From Microglena sp. YARC (taxonomy: Eukaryota; Chlorophyta; Chlorophyceae; Chlamydomonadales; Chlamydomonadaceae): a DNA stretch of 64,000 bases. Made by a program: the position numbers and the translations under genes. The notes under the pieces were generated by a model that searched no databases, was not told the origin of the DNA, and worked only from the letters and a program-made list of their open reading frames with translations. The stretch spans positions 12,074,116 to 12,138,115 of the forward strand of contig CM039462.1 of assembly GCA_022414725.1 (NCBI GenBank). Direction: 5' to 3'. Of the stretch, positions 41,542 through 54,200 are shown one piece after another (the stretch's first letter is position 1; each line of letters starts with the position of its first letter).

Positions 41542-42471
41542 CTACCCTGGGTGGGCTTCCATAAAGCGTCTGCACTGTAAAATACTCTGGAAACTAGTAA
41601 TGGTGTGAGAATGGACTGTGTCCGCCAGTTTGAGGGCACAGGATCTCTGGAGTCCAAGAGTGGTCATAGAAGTCAAAAAAGAGGTAGGAATAGTACCAGT
41701 TGTACTAACGGTAATAACTTCATAGTGAACGAGGTATCCAGCCGATCGAAGGCCATTTACTAATTCAACATGCTGGGCATGTTTGGTAATAAACTTAGTA
41801 GCATGGTTGGTATCAGAGCAGTATCCAAGCTCAAGAACCCAGAGTTCTTTATCAGACATACAGGTAGGAGAGTCTATGTCAGGTAGGACGGCAAGATCAG
41901 GTCTCATCCTCTTCCAATCCGCTACAGTAATAGTGGAGGGGCGTAACCAGTCAGGGAGACGTTTGCCCAGGACCCCCCTGGGGAGGCCCTCTTCCTTGCC
42001 AGCGTCCATGATCATTCTGCGAGATCCCAGGGCGCCGGTGCAAATGGCCTTGTGGATGAGTCGCACTGCGGCGTCATGTCTCTTGATGTAGAGCCCCTTG
42101 AAAGTCCGGTGTGTGCAGCCCGCCAGGATGTGGCCCGCTCCGTCCTCACAGGTGTGGCAGATGGGGCATAGGGAGTTCGTGGGTGGGTGAGTACTGGTAA
42201 TATAAGGAAGTTTCCAGCGGAATGCAAGTTTACGGTTCCACAGTCTACCCCAGCGGGCTTTAAGGATGTGGAATTTAGTTTTATGCTGGATAAGGGTTGA
42301 GGTCCAAAATTTGTTACTTGCTTGAGGAAGTTGGTGGGGGGTGTTATCAGCCCAGGTGGTTGCATAAATCCCTTTAAGAGGGTGTTGACCAAGGTGGCAG
42401 CTAGTGGGTAGGTTAGAGGTGATACCTTGTGTAAGGTTAGGTGCTAAAATTCTTGGGGGAATATCTCCCAT
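41542..42471 (-). pseudogene. LINE ORF C-terminal part: Cys/His finger and PD...E nuclease-like domain
   Basis: 309 codons. The finger reads CPIC-x8-GHILAGC. About 110 residues later comes KRMRPDLAVLPDIDSP, then ELWVLELGYCSDTNHATKF and TKHAQHVELVNGLRSAGY. The spacing of RPD, ELG and K resembles a PD-(D/E)xK fold, the type of the restriction-like endonuclease in R2-type LINEs, which nicks the target for reverse transcription. The assignment is inference from motifs. The apparent N-terminus is artificial, since the frame is cut by the 68-bp duplication. Confidence 0.6.
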
Positions 42472-42548
42472 GGGTGTACGTTAGAGGTGATACCTTTTGT
42501 AAGGTTAGGTGCTAAAATTCGTGGGGGAATAGCACCCATGGGTGTGCG
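42413..42548. repeat. 68-bp tandem duplication in LINE copy 3
   Basis: TTAGAGGTGATACCTT..GTAAGGTTAGGTGCTAAAAT through CCCATGGGTGT is present twice with a few changes. Period 68, not a multiple of three, so the ORF is shifted. Its TTAGAGGTGA word is also the breakpoint of tandem copies 1 and 2. Confidence 0.85.
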
Positions 42549-42980
42549 AGGAGGTTGAACTGTGGGCCAGTAAACATTGTGGCGGGGGATTTCCCAAGTG
42601 GTGTCAGTAAAATTGGTTAAGGTGGGGTGCTCAGCTGCTTTGCGTGCCAGAGTGTCTGCTCTGTCATTTCCAAGGATACCTGTGTGGGAACGGACTTTAC
42701 AAAGAGTGGTGTGTGAGCCATGCAGGATGCGTTGAATGAGGTGTTTTTGAATTGATTGCAGTAATTCAGTATGAATAGAACGGGTTGTAGTGGTAGGGTC
42801 GAGAATCATTTTTTTTATAAGTTGAAGAGAGCAGAGGCTGTCTGTATGGAGGGTAAGAGATTTGTCATAATCAATGTTGAGAAGGGCTTGGTGGATGGCT
42901 ACCAGTTCTGCCCGGTTGTTAGTTTTGGTGGCCCCTATTCCCCCAGGGTTGATGGTGTAACTTTGCCCTGCAGCCGGGAC

Positions 42981-43318
42981 TATCAGCTTGGATAACACTC
43001 CGGAGAGTGGACTTTGTGTGTGCAGCACGCCAATCTATAAATGCGGAGACGAGAATAAGTTACAAGCACAGGAGACCCATTAAGGGGCACCAGTGGAGGA
43101 AAGGGGGCGGTAGCCTGGAACCTGATCAGGGTACAGGCTAGACAGCGCGTGTCAGAAGAACCGATGACACAGTCAACAGGAAGTCGTCACAGTGTCATGA
43201 AGAATGACACAGTCTACGGGAAGCTGACATAGTACTGTCAGGACCGATAGTTCTAAGGGAGTACATAAGGAGTCACCAAGACATAAAACAAGCGAGCACA
43301 CCGCTATTCATGCTGATA
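42981..43318 (-). repeat. LTR of element 2, left
   Basis: Starts TATCAGCTTGGATAACAC and ends ATTCATGCTGATA. Same length as 46967-47304, with about four differences (for example CACGCCAAT versus CACGCTAAT and GATAGTTCTAAG versus GATAGTTTTAAG). Confidence 0.9.
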
Positions 43319-43379
43319 CTCCACCTATGACGCAGGTGACATACAATACTAGTACTCCACCTATGGCACTGGGGACATA

Positions 43380-46300
43380 GAACCATAACTTGGTAGCAAA
43401 CAAAAAATATTAAGGAACGGCGGAAAAACAGGAAACCAGAAGAAAGCCTTGTCTAAAATAAAAGGATGAGAAAGGATGAACCAAAAACCACTGTAGTACT
43501 CCGGAAATGTAGCAGCAAAAAACTTGGGTCATACCGAGCTGAGCTGAGACCAAAATGGAAATGTAACCATCCATGGTAAGCGCAAAAATACTATTCATCC
43601 AGAATAGTAGGCACCAAACCAGAAAATCACAGGGAGGCCAAACAGAAATCAATCCTAATACCAAAGGAAGGGGAACAACGGTGACTGAAAGAACCGAGAA
43701 CTTAACCTAAAGAGAAGACTGAAAAAATCGTATATCAAAGTTGGGGAACAACGGTATAGAAAACCCGATCCGGGAATAGGAACCTAACGCCAATCAATGA
43801 TAACCAAAGAGACGGATTGAAATATCGTGTGAGATCAGCACACGAGAGAATCAAAGCCTAAAGGATGCAGACAAGAGGACACTAAAGACTACGATGGAAA
43901 AAAATAGTCGATGGAAAAATCCACTACCTTAAAAACTATTCTTAGCATAGAATTCATGACTAGGTTGGGATGAAAAAACCATGATGAACTGGTTTCTCAC
44001 TCAAAGATGGAAGTAAGAAGATTTATGAAAGTTAATTATCATAAATCCCCAGCTACGGCACTAATGAAAAACATTCTAAGAGGTGGGTATCGCACCGCAA
44101 AGAACTCATGCACTCAAGACACACCAAGCGCCTAACCACAAGCAAACCAAACCTGCAGTAACTGAAAAAATCCAAAGGATGCGAAGATAACATTTTCAAG
44201 AAACTTGTAACCAACAAAGGAAACACAGTTCAATGAACAATAGAAGGGTAGATGTACAACCATAGTACATAAAACCTATTGTCCACCTGAAAAATAGTAA
44301 ACGCATAAAAAGGACTTCAAAGAATTTACTGCAAAGGATGGACTGAAAGGGCGCTTGAAATACACTCGGAAGAACAAGAAAGAGGTGAGCGGCGGTACAT
44401 CTGCAAGTACAACTGCAAGATTACCCAGCCCACCAATGCACAGTAAAATCCGAAGGGAAACAACTACTACACTCCACAAAAAGTTCCAATCACATGAGGG
44501 GCTGGTGATCTAAAAACTGTGTGGAGTAAAAAGAAATAGCTAATCTATGATGAGCTCCACCGAATGAACCATCTGCCTATGGAACTAAGAGTCAGAAACC
44601 ATCAAGACGCTATAACGGTGGTCTGAATTAAGTACCACCTTCCACCAAAACCAAGAAAGACAGCTGAAAGGAAGCTGCCTAAACAAAGCGTCGTAACGCT
44701 CCACCAATCTAGACTACCCTATAAGTCAGTCTAGGAGGTGCTGAGGAATAGGCACTCACACATAGGGCCATGTTAACCTACGTATGAGAACCAGCAGCAC
44801 CTAAAACAATGAATCCTGGGTTGACTGTAACACCCCAGCCATACGCAGTATCAAGCTAAACCAGTGTTCAAGATCATCACTTACCCATTCGGCAACGGCT
44901 ACATCATCACATGGGCTTGACCCGAGTAATCCACCAGGGACGACAGGAGGCGTCGGAATTATCGACACCCGCGAGCCATCCGAGGTGGTCGGAGGTTGGC
45001 GACTATTAGTCAATGGACCTGATCCAGGTACCACTATGATCGAAGGCTGTCTAAATCCTAAAGCTTCACCGCTAAAACGTGGCACAGAGGAGGGCCTGGC
45101 GACCCCCTGAGATTCGGCTAAGATTCTAGTTGGATATCCAACTCCCCCCCGCCCTAAAACTTCACACACAATACAGCAAGATCAGGCCCTGGTCTAGAAT
45201 GCAACAATGATACATCCAGCCAGGCCAGCCAACAACAATTGGGGTTGTTAAAGGCGTAGGGAATAACCGGTAACACATAACATATCACCGTTTGATGACA
45301 GGAGGGATGCAAGCGGGCACGGGGACCCATACTAAAGGGAGAACCCAGGAAGACAGTTTAGAACTGAACTGGAGATAGAGAGTACATCACTACTCACTAC
45401 TAACTGGCGCAACATTGGAAACCCCAATATAATAACCCTTACTCACCAGGGAATACCCAACCAGTCTACCAAATAATGCCTTTCTAACTAGCTTGTTGCG
45501 TGACTGCCCAATACTAAGATTACATAGCAAGGGCAACCAAACAAACGCAACAACGACACATCAGGTGCAACCCCAAAGAAAAGCTCCGAAGGAGTCTTGT
45601 CTCCCTAGATGAACACGCGATTGCAAAGATAACACACTAGCACCATGCTGAGCAGTGTCATCATCAACAACTCATGCATGCCCCAACTAATCGAGATCAA
45701 CCATGCCTCTATACCACTTAACTAAAAATTCCTAAGCCCTATCAGAACTCAAACACTTGAACCCAAACTCACGTAGCTAAGGCATACACCTAAGGGGGGA
45801 ACCAGGGGCACGGGAAGACAAAGTGGTAACCTCTGACGAACCACGGAACGCACCCAGGGGTCACAAGGAGCCTAAGAGAGAAAAATATCCACCAAGATAT
45901 CATGCCAAAGATCCTCCACGGCCGCTGGACTAGGGCCAGGACGGCGTCCACTGCGGCCTGTAGCATGGGCGAAGTCCGGCGCTGCGAGACCTGGGATCAC
46001 AGAAGGTGGGGAAGCGTTAGGTCGAAGTCGAGATTTGAGGTATGGGAAAAAGGAGACGAGAATGACAGTGCAGCAAGTCACACCTGGTGCAGAAAATCGC
46101 AAATCGCAAGGGCAGAATTCGAACATTTATCGCTAGGATGCGAAGAGCAGAGCCGAGGCATGTAAAGGTCCTAATATCCCGCCGTCGATGATCAGTCAAT
46201 CTCAAGTCCCCCCTCTATCGCTCGACTCACCCGGTTGGGGGGTAGAGGGAGCAGCACCCGTAGTGGTGCTGACCATACCCCCTGCTTCCTACCACCTCCA

Positions 46301-46640
46301 GAATCTCCAGGTCCAGACGCGTAGGTCGTCCTCCTCTGGCGAACCCTACGGCAGTGCCGGCGATCCGCCAGCTTGATCGAAAAAATTCTCCAGAAGGAGC
46401 ACAGAGCCACTAGAGCGCAAGCTCATGCCAGTAGCCGACCGTCGGCTGGGCAGAGCAAAGGGGGCAAAGACGACGTAGACATCAGCAGGGAGCTTGGTCG
46501 GCTTGGCAACCTCTGGTATGCAGGCAGAGCCTCAAACACCGGAGAAAGGTTAGCGACGTCAAGGACGCGAGCAGACGAAGACGGGGTATCTCCACCGATG
46601 TCCAGGCTAGTCGCCGACTTGAGTCTGCACGTCACAGTCA
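43380..46640. other. Internal region of LTR element 2, mostly non-coding
   Basis: No recognisable retroviral domain on either strand; frames are below 130 codons. 43400-44750 on + is purine-rich with many AAAACC and GGAA words. At 45880-46130 overlapping Arg/Pro/Ser-rich frames occur on both strands, none convincing. Confidence 0.45.
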
Positions 46641-46641
46641 T

Positions 46642-46929
46642 CTACGACAGACGGGAGGAGGCGACAGACGGCAGGGGAGGAAAAAGAAGAGAAGATGGAG
46701 GAATGACCGGGGGGGTTACTTCCACGATGGCGGAAGGACTCTCATGACCGCTAGCAGAGGCAGCTGGTGCACAAACGTCTAGCCAATCATCAAGAGGAGC
46801 CGTTCCTCCGTTGGAAGGATTGGTCGCAGCCATCGCTGAGAATGATACTGCGCATCCCGCGCGTCCAGGAAAGACCATCCATGTCATGGAGTTTCTCAAA
46901 ATGGCGGGAGGTCCTCGCGGAAGTTGCAT
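46642..46929 (-). CDS. Possible gag remnant of LTR element 2
   Basis: 95 codons beginning MQLPRGPPAILRNSMTW with a later internal start MAATNPSNGGTAPLDDWLDV and a Pro/Ser-rich end. It begins 38 bp inside the right LTR on the minus strand, where gag is expected. No motif supports the assignment beyond position. Confidence 0.3.
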   Translation of the reverse strand: MQLPRGPPAILRNSMTWMVFPGRAGCAVSFSAMAATNPSNGGTAPLDDWLDVCAPAASASGHESPSAIVEVTPPVIPPSSLLFPPLPSVASSRLS

Positions 46930-46966
46930 CGCAAAGCAGTGGTAGTAAATGAAGGGCCGTATAACC

Positions 46967-47304
46967 TATCAGCTTGGATAACACTCCGGAGAGTGGACTT
47001 TGTGTGTGCAGCACGCTAATCTATAAATGCGGAGACGAGAATAAGTTACAAGCACAGGAGACCCATTAAGGGGCACCAGTGGAGGAAAGGGGGCGGTAGC
47101 CTGGAACCTGATCAGGGTACAGGCTAGACAGCGCGTGTCAGAAGAACCGATGACACAGTCAACAGGAAGTCGTCACAGTGTCATGAAGAATGACACAGTC
47201 TACGGGAAGCTGACATAGTACTGTCAGGACCGATAGTTTTAAGGGAGTACATAAGGAGTCACCAAGACATAAAACAAGCGAGAGCACCGCTATTCATGCT
47301 GATA
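46967..47304 (-). repeat. LTR of element 2, right
   Basis: 338 bp, TATCAGC...GCTGATA. Followed at 47305 by TACTGCAGCACC, which continues the LINE RNase H coding sequence. Confidence 0.9.
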
Positions 47305-48006
47305 TACTGCAGCACCTATTTTGCTAGGATGCCCTGGTTTACCTTTTATTAGACTGCCATCTGTGTAGACCTGGAGGCCTGAGGAGGGGGTAGCTAGGTA
47401 AAGACAAGGGTGGGTAATGGTAAGAGGGGAGAGAGGAGGGTGTTGGTGGAGTGGAGTTTGCCAAGGATTTTTGGCAAGAGATTTAAGTTTCCGAGGGTAG
47501 GTGATGACAATGTCAGAGAAGGTAAGAGTGGGAGGTGGTGTGATAGTAGAGGGCTCCCAGGATGAGGAAAGGCTTTGCATGTAGTATGTCCATTGGTCAA
47601 TAAAATCTGGGAGTTTAGGAAAGTAAGTAGCTTGGCTGTGGGGGTTGCATATAACTATATAAGAATGAGATGTAGTTTTTGAGTGGAGGGTGGAGTGTGA
47701 GATTTGCTGCCAAGCCAAATTTCAGAGGTAGTGTAAAATTCAGACTGTGGTCTAGAGTCAATATAGTGAATCCAGGAGTGATGGAGAAGAGTTTTGTAAG
47801 GGGCAGCAAGATCATCAGGGAGGAGCATCAAGGTGCAGGTAGGGCTGAGAGTATTTTCAGCATGGTCAGCACTGGCTAGGGCCCACCTTAGAGCTTGGTG
47901 TGCTTGTGTGGTGGAGTTGGGAACGTCCACCAGTGAGCCCCCAGTCCAGATGGTAAGAAAGGGGTCTTGGTTGGAGCCAAAGAGCTGGTCAGCAGGGCTG
48001 GTAGAA

Positions 48007-48272
48007 GATGAATCGAAATACGCGGTGTCTGCGCGCAGGGGGGTTGGGGCAGGGGGGGCGGTGGGCTCGGGGGGGGGGGGGGGGGGCTTGGTTGGGGGTA
48101 CAGATATCGTCGGTTAATTCGGTTGCGAGCAGGGCCCCTGGTTGCGCCTTACGAGGGTCGATTCATTGAGGTCGGAAAGGGGGTACCTCTCGATAGGAAG
48201 TTCCTGAGGAAGTGGGGACCAGGGGGGGGGCAGGCTCTTTCTAGTTCTGGCATCTCATTTACCCATGTGACT
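48007..48272. repeat. ~270-bp direct repeat, right copy
   Basis: Near-identical to 38432-38705. Differences are mainly G-run lengths, and ACCCATGTGACTGACATT here for ACCCATGTGATGACATT there. The LINE coding sequence stops exactly at its left border (GATGAATCGAA). At its right border the sequence grades into GACT units. Confidence 0.9.
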
Positions 48273-48280
48273 GACATTCT

Positions 48281-51200
48281 GACTGACTGACTGACATACT
48301 GACTGACTGACTGACTGACTGACTGACTGACTGACTGACTGACTGACTGACTGACTGACTGACTGACTGACTGACTGACTGACTGACTGACTGACTGACT
48401 GACTGACTGACTGACTGACTGACTGACTGACTGACTGACTGACTGACTGACTGACTGACTGACTGACTGACTGACTGACTGACTGACTGACTGACTGACT
48501 GACTGACTGACTGACTGACTGACTGACTGACTGACTGACTGACTGACTGACTGACTGACTGACTGACTGACTGACTGACTGACTGACTGACTGACTGACT
48601 GACTGACTGACTGACTGACTGACTGACTGACTGACTGACTGACTGACTGACTGACTGACTGACTGACTGACTGACTGACTGACTGACTGACTGACTGACT
48701 GACTGACTGACTGACTGACTGACTGACTGACTGACTGACTGACTGACTGACTGACTGACTGACTGACTGACTGACTGACTGACTGACTGACTGACTGACT
48801 GACTGACTGACTGACTGACTGACTGACTGACTGACTGACTGACTGACTGACTGACTGACTGACTGACTGACTGACTGACTGACTGACTGACTGACTGACT
48901 GACTGACTGACTGACTGACTGACTGACTGACTGACTGACTGACTGACTGACTGACTGACTGACTGACTGACTGACTGACTGACTGACTGACTGACTGACT
49001 GACTGACTGACTGACTGACTGACTGACTGACTGACTGACTGACTGACTGACTGACTGACTGACTGACTGACTGACTGACTGACTGACTGACTGACTGACT
49101 GACTGACTGACTGACTGACTGACTGACTGACTGACTGACTGACTGACTGACTGACTGACTGACTGACTGACTGACTGACTGACTGACTGACTGACTGACT
49201 GACTGACTGACTGACTGACTGACTGACTGACTGACTGACTGACTGACTGACTGACTGACTGACTGACTGACTGACTGACTGACTGACTGACTGACTGACT
49301 GACTGACTGACTGACTGACTGACTGACTGACTGACTGACTGACTGACTGACTGACTGACTGACTGACTGACTGACTGACTGACTGACTGACTGACTGACT
49401 GACTGACTGACTGACTGACTGACTGACTGACTGACTGACTGACTGACTGACTGACTGACTGACTGACTGACTGACTGACTGACTGACTGACTGACTGACT
49501 GACTGACTGACTGACTGACTGACTGACTGACTGACTGACTGACTGACTGACTGACTGACTGACTGACTGACTGACTGACTGACTGACTGACTGACTGACT
49601 GACTGACTGACTGACTGACTGACTGACTGACTGACTGACTGACTGACTGACTGACTGACTGACTGACTGACTGACTGACTGACTGACTGACTGACTGACT
49701 GACTGACTGACTGACTGACTGACTGACTGACTGACTGACTGACTGACTGACTGACTGACTGACTGACTGACTGACTGACTGACTGACTGACTGACTGACT
49801 GACTGACTGACTGACTGACTGACTGACTGACTGACTGACTGACTGACTGACTGACTGACTGACTGACTGACTGACTGACTGACTGACTGACTGACTGACT
49901 GACTGACTGACTGACTGACTGACTGACTGACTGACTGACTGACTGACTGACTGACTGACTGACTGACTGACTGACTGACTGACTGACTGACTGACTGACT
50001 GACTGACTGACTGACTGACTGACTGACTGACTGACTGACTGACTGACTGACTGACTGACTGACTGACTGACTGACTGACTGACTGACTGACTGACTGACT
50101 GACTGACTGACTGACTGACTGACTGACTGACTGACTGACTGACTGACTGACTGACTGACTGACTGACTGACTGACTGACTGACTGACTGACTGACTGACT
50201 GACTGACTGACTGACTGACTGACTGACTGACTGACTGACTGACTGACTGACTGACTGACTGACTGACTGACTGACTGACTGACTGACTGACTGACTGACT
50301 GACTGACTGACTGACTGACTGACTGACTGACTGACTGACTGACTGACTGACTGACTGACTGACTGACTGACTGACTGACTGACTGACTGACTGACTGACT
50401 GACTGACTGACTGACTGACTGACTGACTGACTGACTGACTGACTGACTGACTGACTGACTGACTGACTGACTGACTGACTGACTGACTGACTGACTGACT
50501 GACTGACTGACTGACTGACTGACTGACTGACTGACTGACTGACTGACTGACTGACTGACTGACTGACTGACTGACTGACTGACTGACTGACTGACTGACT
50601 GACTGACTGACTGACTGACTGACTGACTGACTGACTGACTGACTGACTGACTGACTGACTGACTGACTGACTGACTGACTGACTGACTGACTGACTGACT
50701 GACTGACTGACTGACTGACTGACTGACTGACTGACTGACTGACTGACTGACTGACTGACTGACTGACTGACTGACTGACTGACTGACTGACTGACTGACT
50801 GACTGACTGACTGACTGACTGACTGACTGACTGACTGACTGACTGACTGACTGACTGACTGACTGACTGACTGACTGACTGACTGACTGACTGACTGACT
50901 GACTGACTGACTGACTGACTGACTGACTGACTGACTGACTGACTGACTGACTGACTGACTGACTGACTGACTGACTGACTGACTGACTGACTGACTGACT
51001 GACTGACTGACTGACTGACTGACTGACTGACTGACTGACTGACTGACTGACTGACTGACTGACTGACTGACTGACTGACTGACTGACTGACTGACTGACT
51101 GACTGACTGACTGACTGACTGACTGACTGACTGACTGACTGACTGACTGACTGACTGACTGACTGACTGACTGACTGACTGACTGACTGACTGACTGACT

Positions 51201-54200
51201 GACTGACTGACTGACTGACTGACTGACTGACTGACTGACTGACTGACTGACTGACTGACTGACTGACTGACTGACTGACTGACTGACTGACTGACTGACT
51301 GACTGACTGACTGACTGACTGACTGACTGACTGACTGACTGACTGACTGACTGACTGACTGACTGACTGACTGACTGACTGACTGACTGACTGACTGACT
51401 GACTGACTGACTGACTGACTGACTGACTGACTGACTGACTGACTGACTGACTGACTGACTGACTGACTGACTGACTGACTGACTGACTGACTGACTGACT
51501 GACTGACTGACTGACTGACTGACTGACTGACTGACTGACTGACTGACTGACTGACTGACTGACTGACTGACTGACTGACTGACTGACTGACTGACTGACT
51601 GACTGACTGACTGACTGACTGACTGACTGACTGACTGACTGACTGACTGACTGACTGACTGACTGACTGACTGACTGACTGACTGACTGACTGACTGACT
51701 GACTGACTGACTGACTGACTGACTGACTGACTGACTGACTGACTGACTGACTGACTGACTGACTGACTGACTGACTGACTGACTGACTGACTGACTGACT
51801 GACTGACTGACTGACTGACTGACTGACTGACTGACTGACTGACTGACTGACTGACTGACTGACTGACTGACTGACTGACTGACTGACTGACTGACTGACT
51901 GACTGACTGACTGACTGACTGACTGACTGACTGACTGACTGACTGACTGACTGACTGACTGACTGACTGACTGACTGACTGACTGACTGACTGACTGACT
52001 GACTGACTGACTGACTGACTGACTGACTGACTGACTGACTGACTGACTGACTGACTGACTGACTGACTGACTGACTGACTGACTGACTGACTGACTGACT
52101 GACTGACTGACTGACTGACTGACTGACTGACTGACTGACTGACTGACTGACTGACTGACTGACTGACTGACTGACTGACTGACTGACTGACTGACTGACT
52201 GACTGACTGACTGACTGACTGACTGACTGACTGACTGACTGACTGACTGACTGACTGACTGACTGACTGACTGACTGACTGACTGACTGACTGACTGACT
52301 GACTGACTGACTGACTGACTGACTGACTGACTGACTGACTGACTGACTGACTGACTGACTGACTGACTGACTGACTGACTGACTGACTGACTGACTGACT
52401 GACTGACTGACTGACTGACTGACTGACTGACTGACTGACTGACTGACTGACTGACTGACTGACTGACTGACTGACTGACTGACTGACTGACTGACTGACT
52501 GACTGACTGACTGACTGACTGACTGACTGACTGACTGACTGACTGACTGACTGACTGACTGACTGACTGACTGACTGACTGACTGACTGACTGACTGACT
52601 GACTGACTGACTGACTGACTGACTGACTGACTGACTGACTGACTGACTGACTGACTGACTGACTGACTGACTGACTGACTGACTGACTGACTGACTGACT
52701 GACTGACTGACTGACTGACTGACTGACTGACTGACTGACTGACTGACTGACTGACTGACTGACTGACTGACTGACTGACTGACTGACTGACTGACTGACT
52801 GACTGACTGACTGACTGACTGACTGACTGACTGACTGACTGACTGACTGACTGACTGACTGACTGACTGACTGACTGACTGACTGACTGACTGACTGACT
52901 GACTGACTGACTGACTGACTGACTGACTGACTGACTGACTGACTGACTGACTGACTGACTGACTGACTGACTGACTGACTGACTGACTGACTGACTGACT
53001 GACTGACTGACTGACTGACTGACTGACTGACTGACTGACTGACTGACTGACTGACTGACTGACTGACTGACTGACTGACTGACTGACTGACTGACTGACT
53101 GACTGACTGACTGACTGACTGACTGACTGACTGACTGACTGACTGACTGACTGACTGACTGACTGACTGACTGACTGACTGACTGACTGACTGACTGACT
53201 GACTGACTGACTGACTGACTGACTGACTGACTGACTGACTGACTGACTGACTGACTGACTGACTGACTGACTGACTGACTGACTGACTGACTGACTGACT
53301 GACTGACTGACTGACTGACTGACTGACTGACTGACTGACTGACTGACTGACTGACTGACTGACTGACTGACTGACTGACTGACTGACTGACTGACTGACT
53401 GACTGACTGACTGACTGACTGACTGACTGACTGACTGACTGACTGACTGACTGACTGACTGACTGACTGACTGACTGACTGACTGACTGACTGACTGACT
53501 GACTGACTGACTGACTGACTGACTGACTGACTGACTGACTGACTGACTGACTGACTGACTGACTGACTGACTGACTGACTGACTGACTGACTGACTGACT
53601 GACTGACTGACTGACTGACTGACTGACTGACTGACTGACTGACTGACTGACTGACTGACTGACTGACTGACTGACTGACTGACTGACTGACTGACTGACT
53701 GACTGACTGACTGACTGACTGACTGACTGACTGACTGACTGACTGACTGACTGACTGACTGACTGACTGACTGACTGACTGACTGACTGACTGACTGACT
53801 GACTGACTGACTGACTGACTGACTGACTGACTGACTGACTGACTGACTGACTGACTGACTGACTGACTGACTGACTGACTGACTGACTGACTGACTGACT
53901 GACTGACTGACTGACTGACTGACTGACTGACTGACTGACTGACTGACTGACTGACTGACTGACTGACTGACTGACTGACTGACTGACTGACTGACTGACT
54001 GACTGACTGACTGACTGACTGACTGACTGACTGACTGACTGACTGACTGACTGACTGACTGACTGACTGACTGACTGACTGACTGACTGACTGACTGACT
54101 GACTGACTGACTGACTGACTGACTGACTGACTGACTGACTGACTGACTGACTGACTGACTGACTGACTGACTGACTGACTGACTGACTGACTGACTGACT

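Larger units (their letters stand above)
42981..47304 (-). mobile_element. LTR retrotransposon 2, inserted in the LINE, non-autonomous
   Basis: 338-bp direct repeats (42981-43318 and 46967-47304) flank 3.65 kb. The repeats differ at about four positions, so insertion is recent. Repeat ends are TATCAGC and GCTGATA, a 7-bp inverted pair rather than TG..CA. No clear target duplication is seen. Internal frames are short. The minus frames at 46642-46929 (ATNPSNGGTAPLDDWLDVC..) and 46423-46641 follow the right repeat, and a PRPSSVPRFSGEA-type frame lies at 44801-45169; these may be gag remnants. I see no pol motif. A purine-rich ATAGGTGGAG precedes the left repeat on the minus strand, a possible polypurine tract. 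Confidence 0.75.
42549..47930 (-). pseudogene. LINE RNase H domain, split by an LTR element
   Basis: The N-terminal part lies at about 47305-47930 and ends ..LQVYTDGSLIKGKPG..KIGAAV; the C-terminal part lies at 42549-42980, starting VPAAGQSYTINPGG. The catalytic set is complete across the gap: Asp in YTDGS, Glu in NNRAEL, Asp in LHTDS and His/Asp in SHTG..DRAD. Deleting 42981-47304 joins GTA and GTC codons in frame. Upstream the frame changes near 47700 (SEIWLGS versus LAWQQIS), a single frameshift. Confidence 0.75.
41283..48006 (-). mobile_element. LINE copy 3, Dualen/RandI-like, interrupted and 5'-truncated
   Basis: The element occupies 41283-42980 and 47305-48006, split by LTR element 2. 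From the 5' side its protein has the segment TCTLMLLPDDLAAPYKTLL, RNase H motifs (VYTDGS, NNRAELVAIHQAL, LHTDS, SHTGILGNDRAD), a Cys/His finger (CPICHTCEDGAGHILAGC) and a PD...E domain (RPDLAVL..LELGYCSD). RNase H plus a C-terminal restriction-like nuclease is the layout of Dualen/RandI LINEs. Damage: 5' truncation at 48006, a frameshift near 47700, the LTR insertion, and a 68-bp tandem duplication at 42413-42548 that shifts the frame. The reverse transcriptase domain is absent. Confidence 0.7.

Noticed and set aside
39509..42091. Three plus-strand 102-codon frames repeated with the LINE copies
   Set aside because: Antisense shadows of the LINE ORF; they repeat only because the element does.
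39738..42392. 126-codon minus frames (SKGSMQPPGLITLPTN..) in each LINE copy
   Set aside because: Out-of-frame shadow of the LINE ORF, whose correct frame carries the CPIC..GHILAGC finger.
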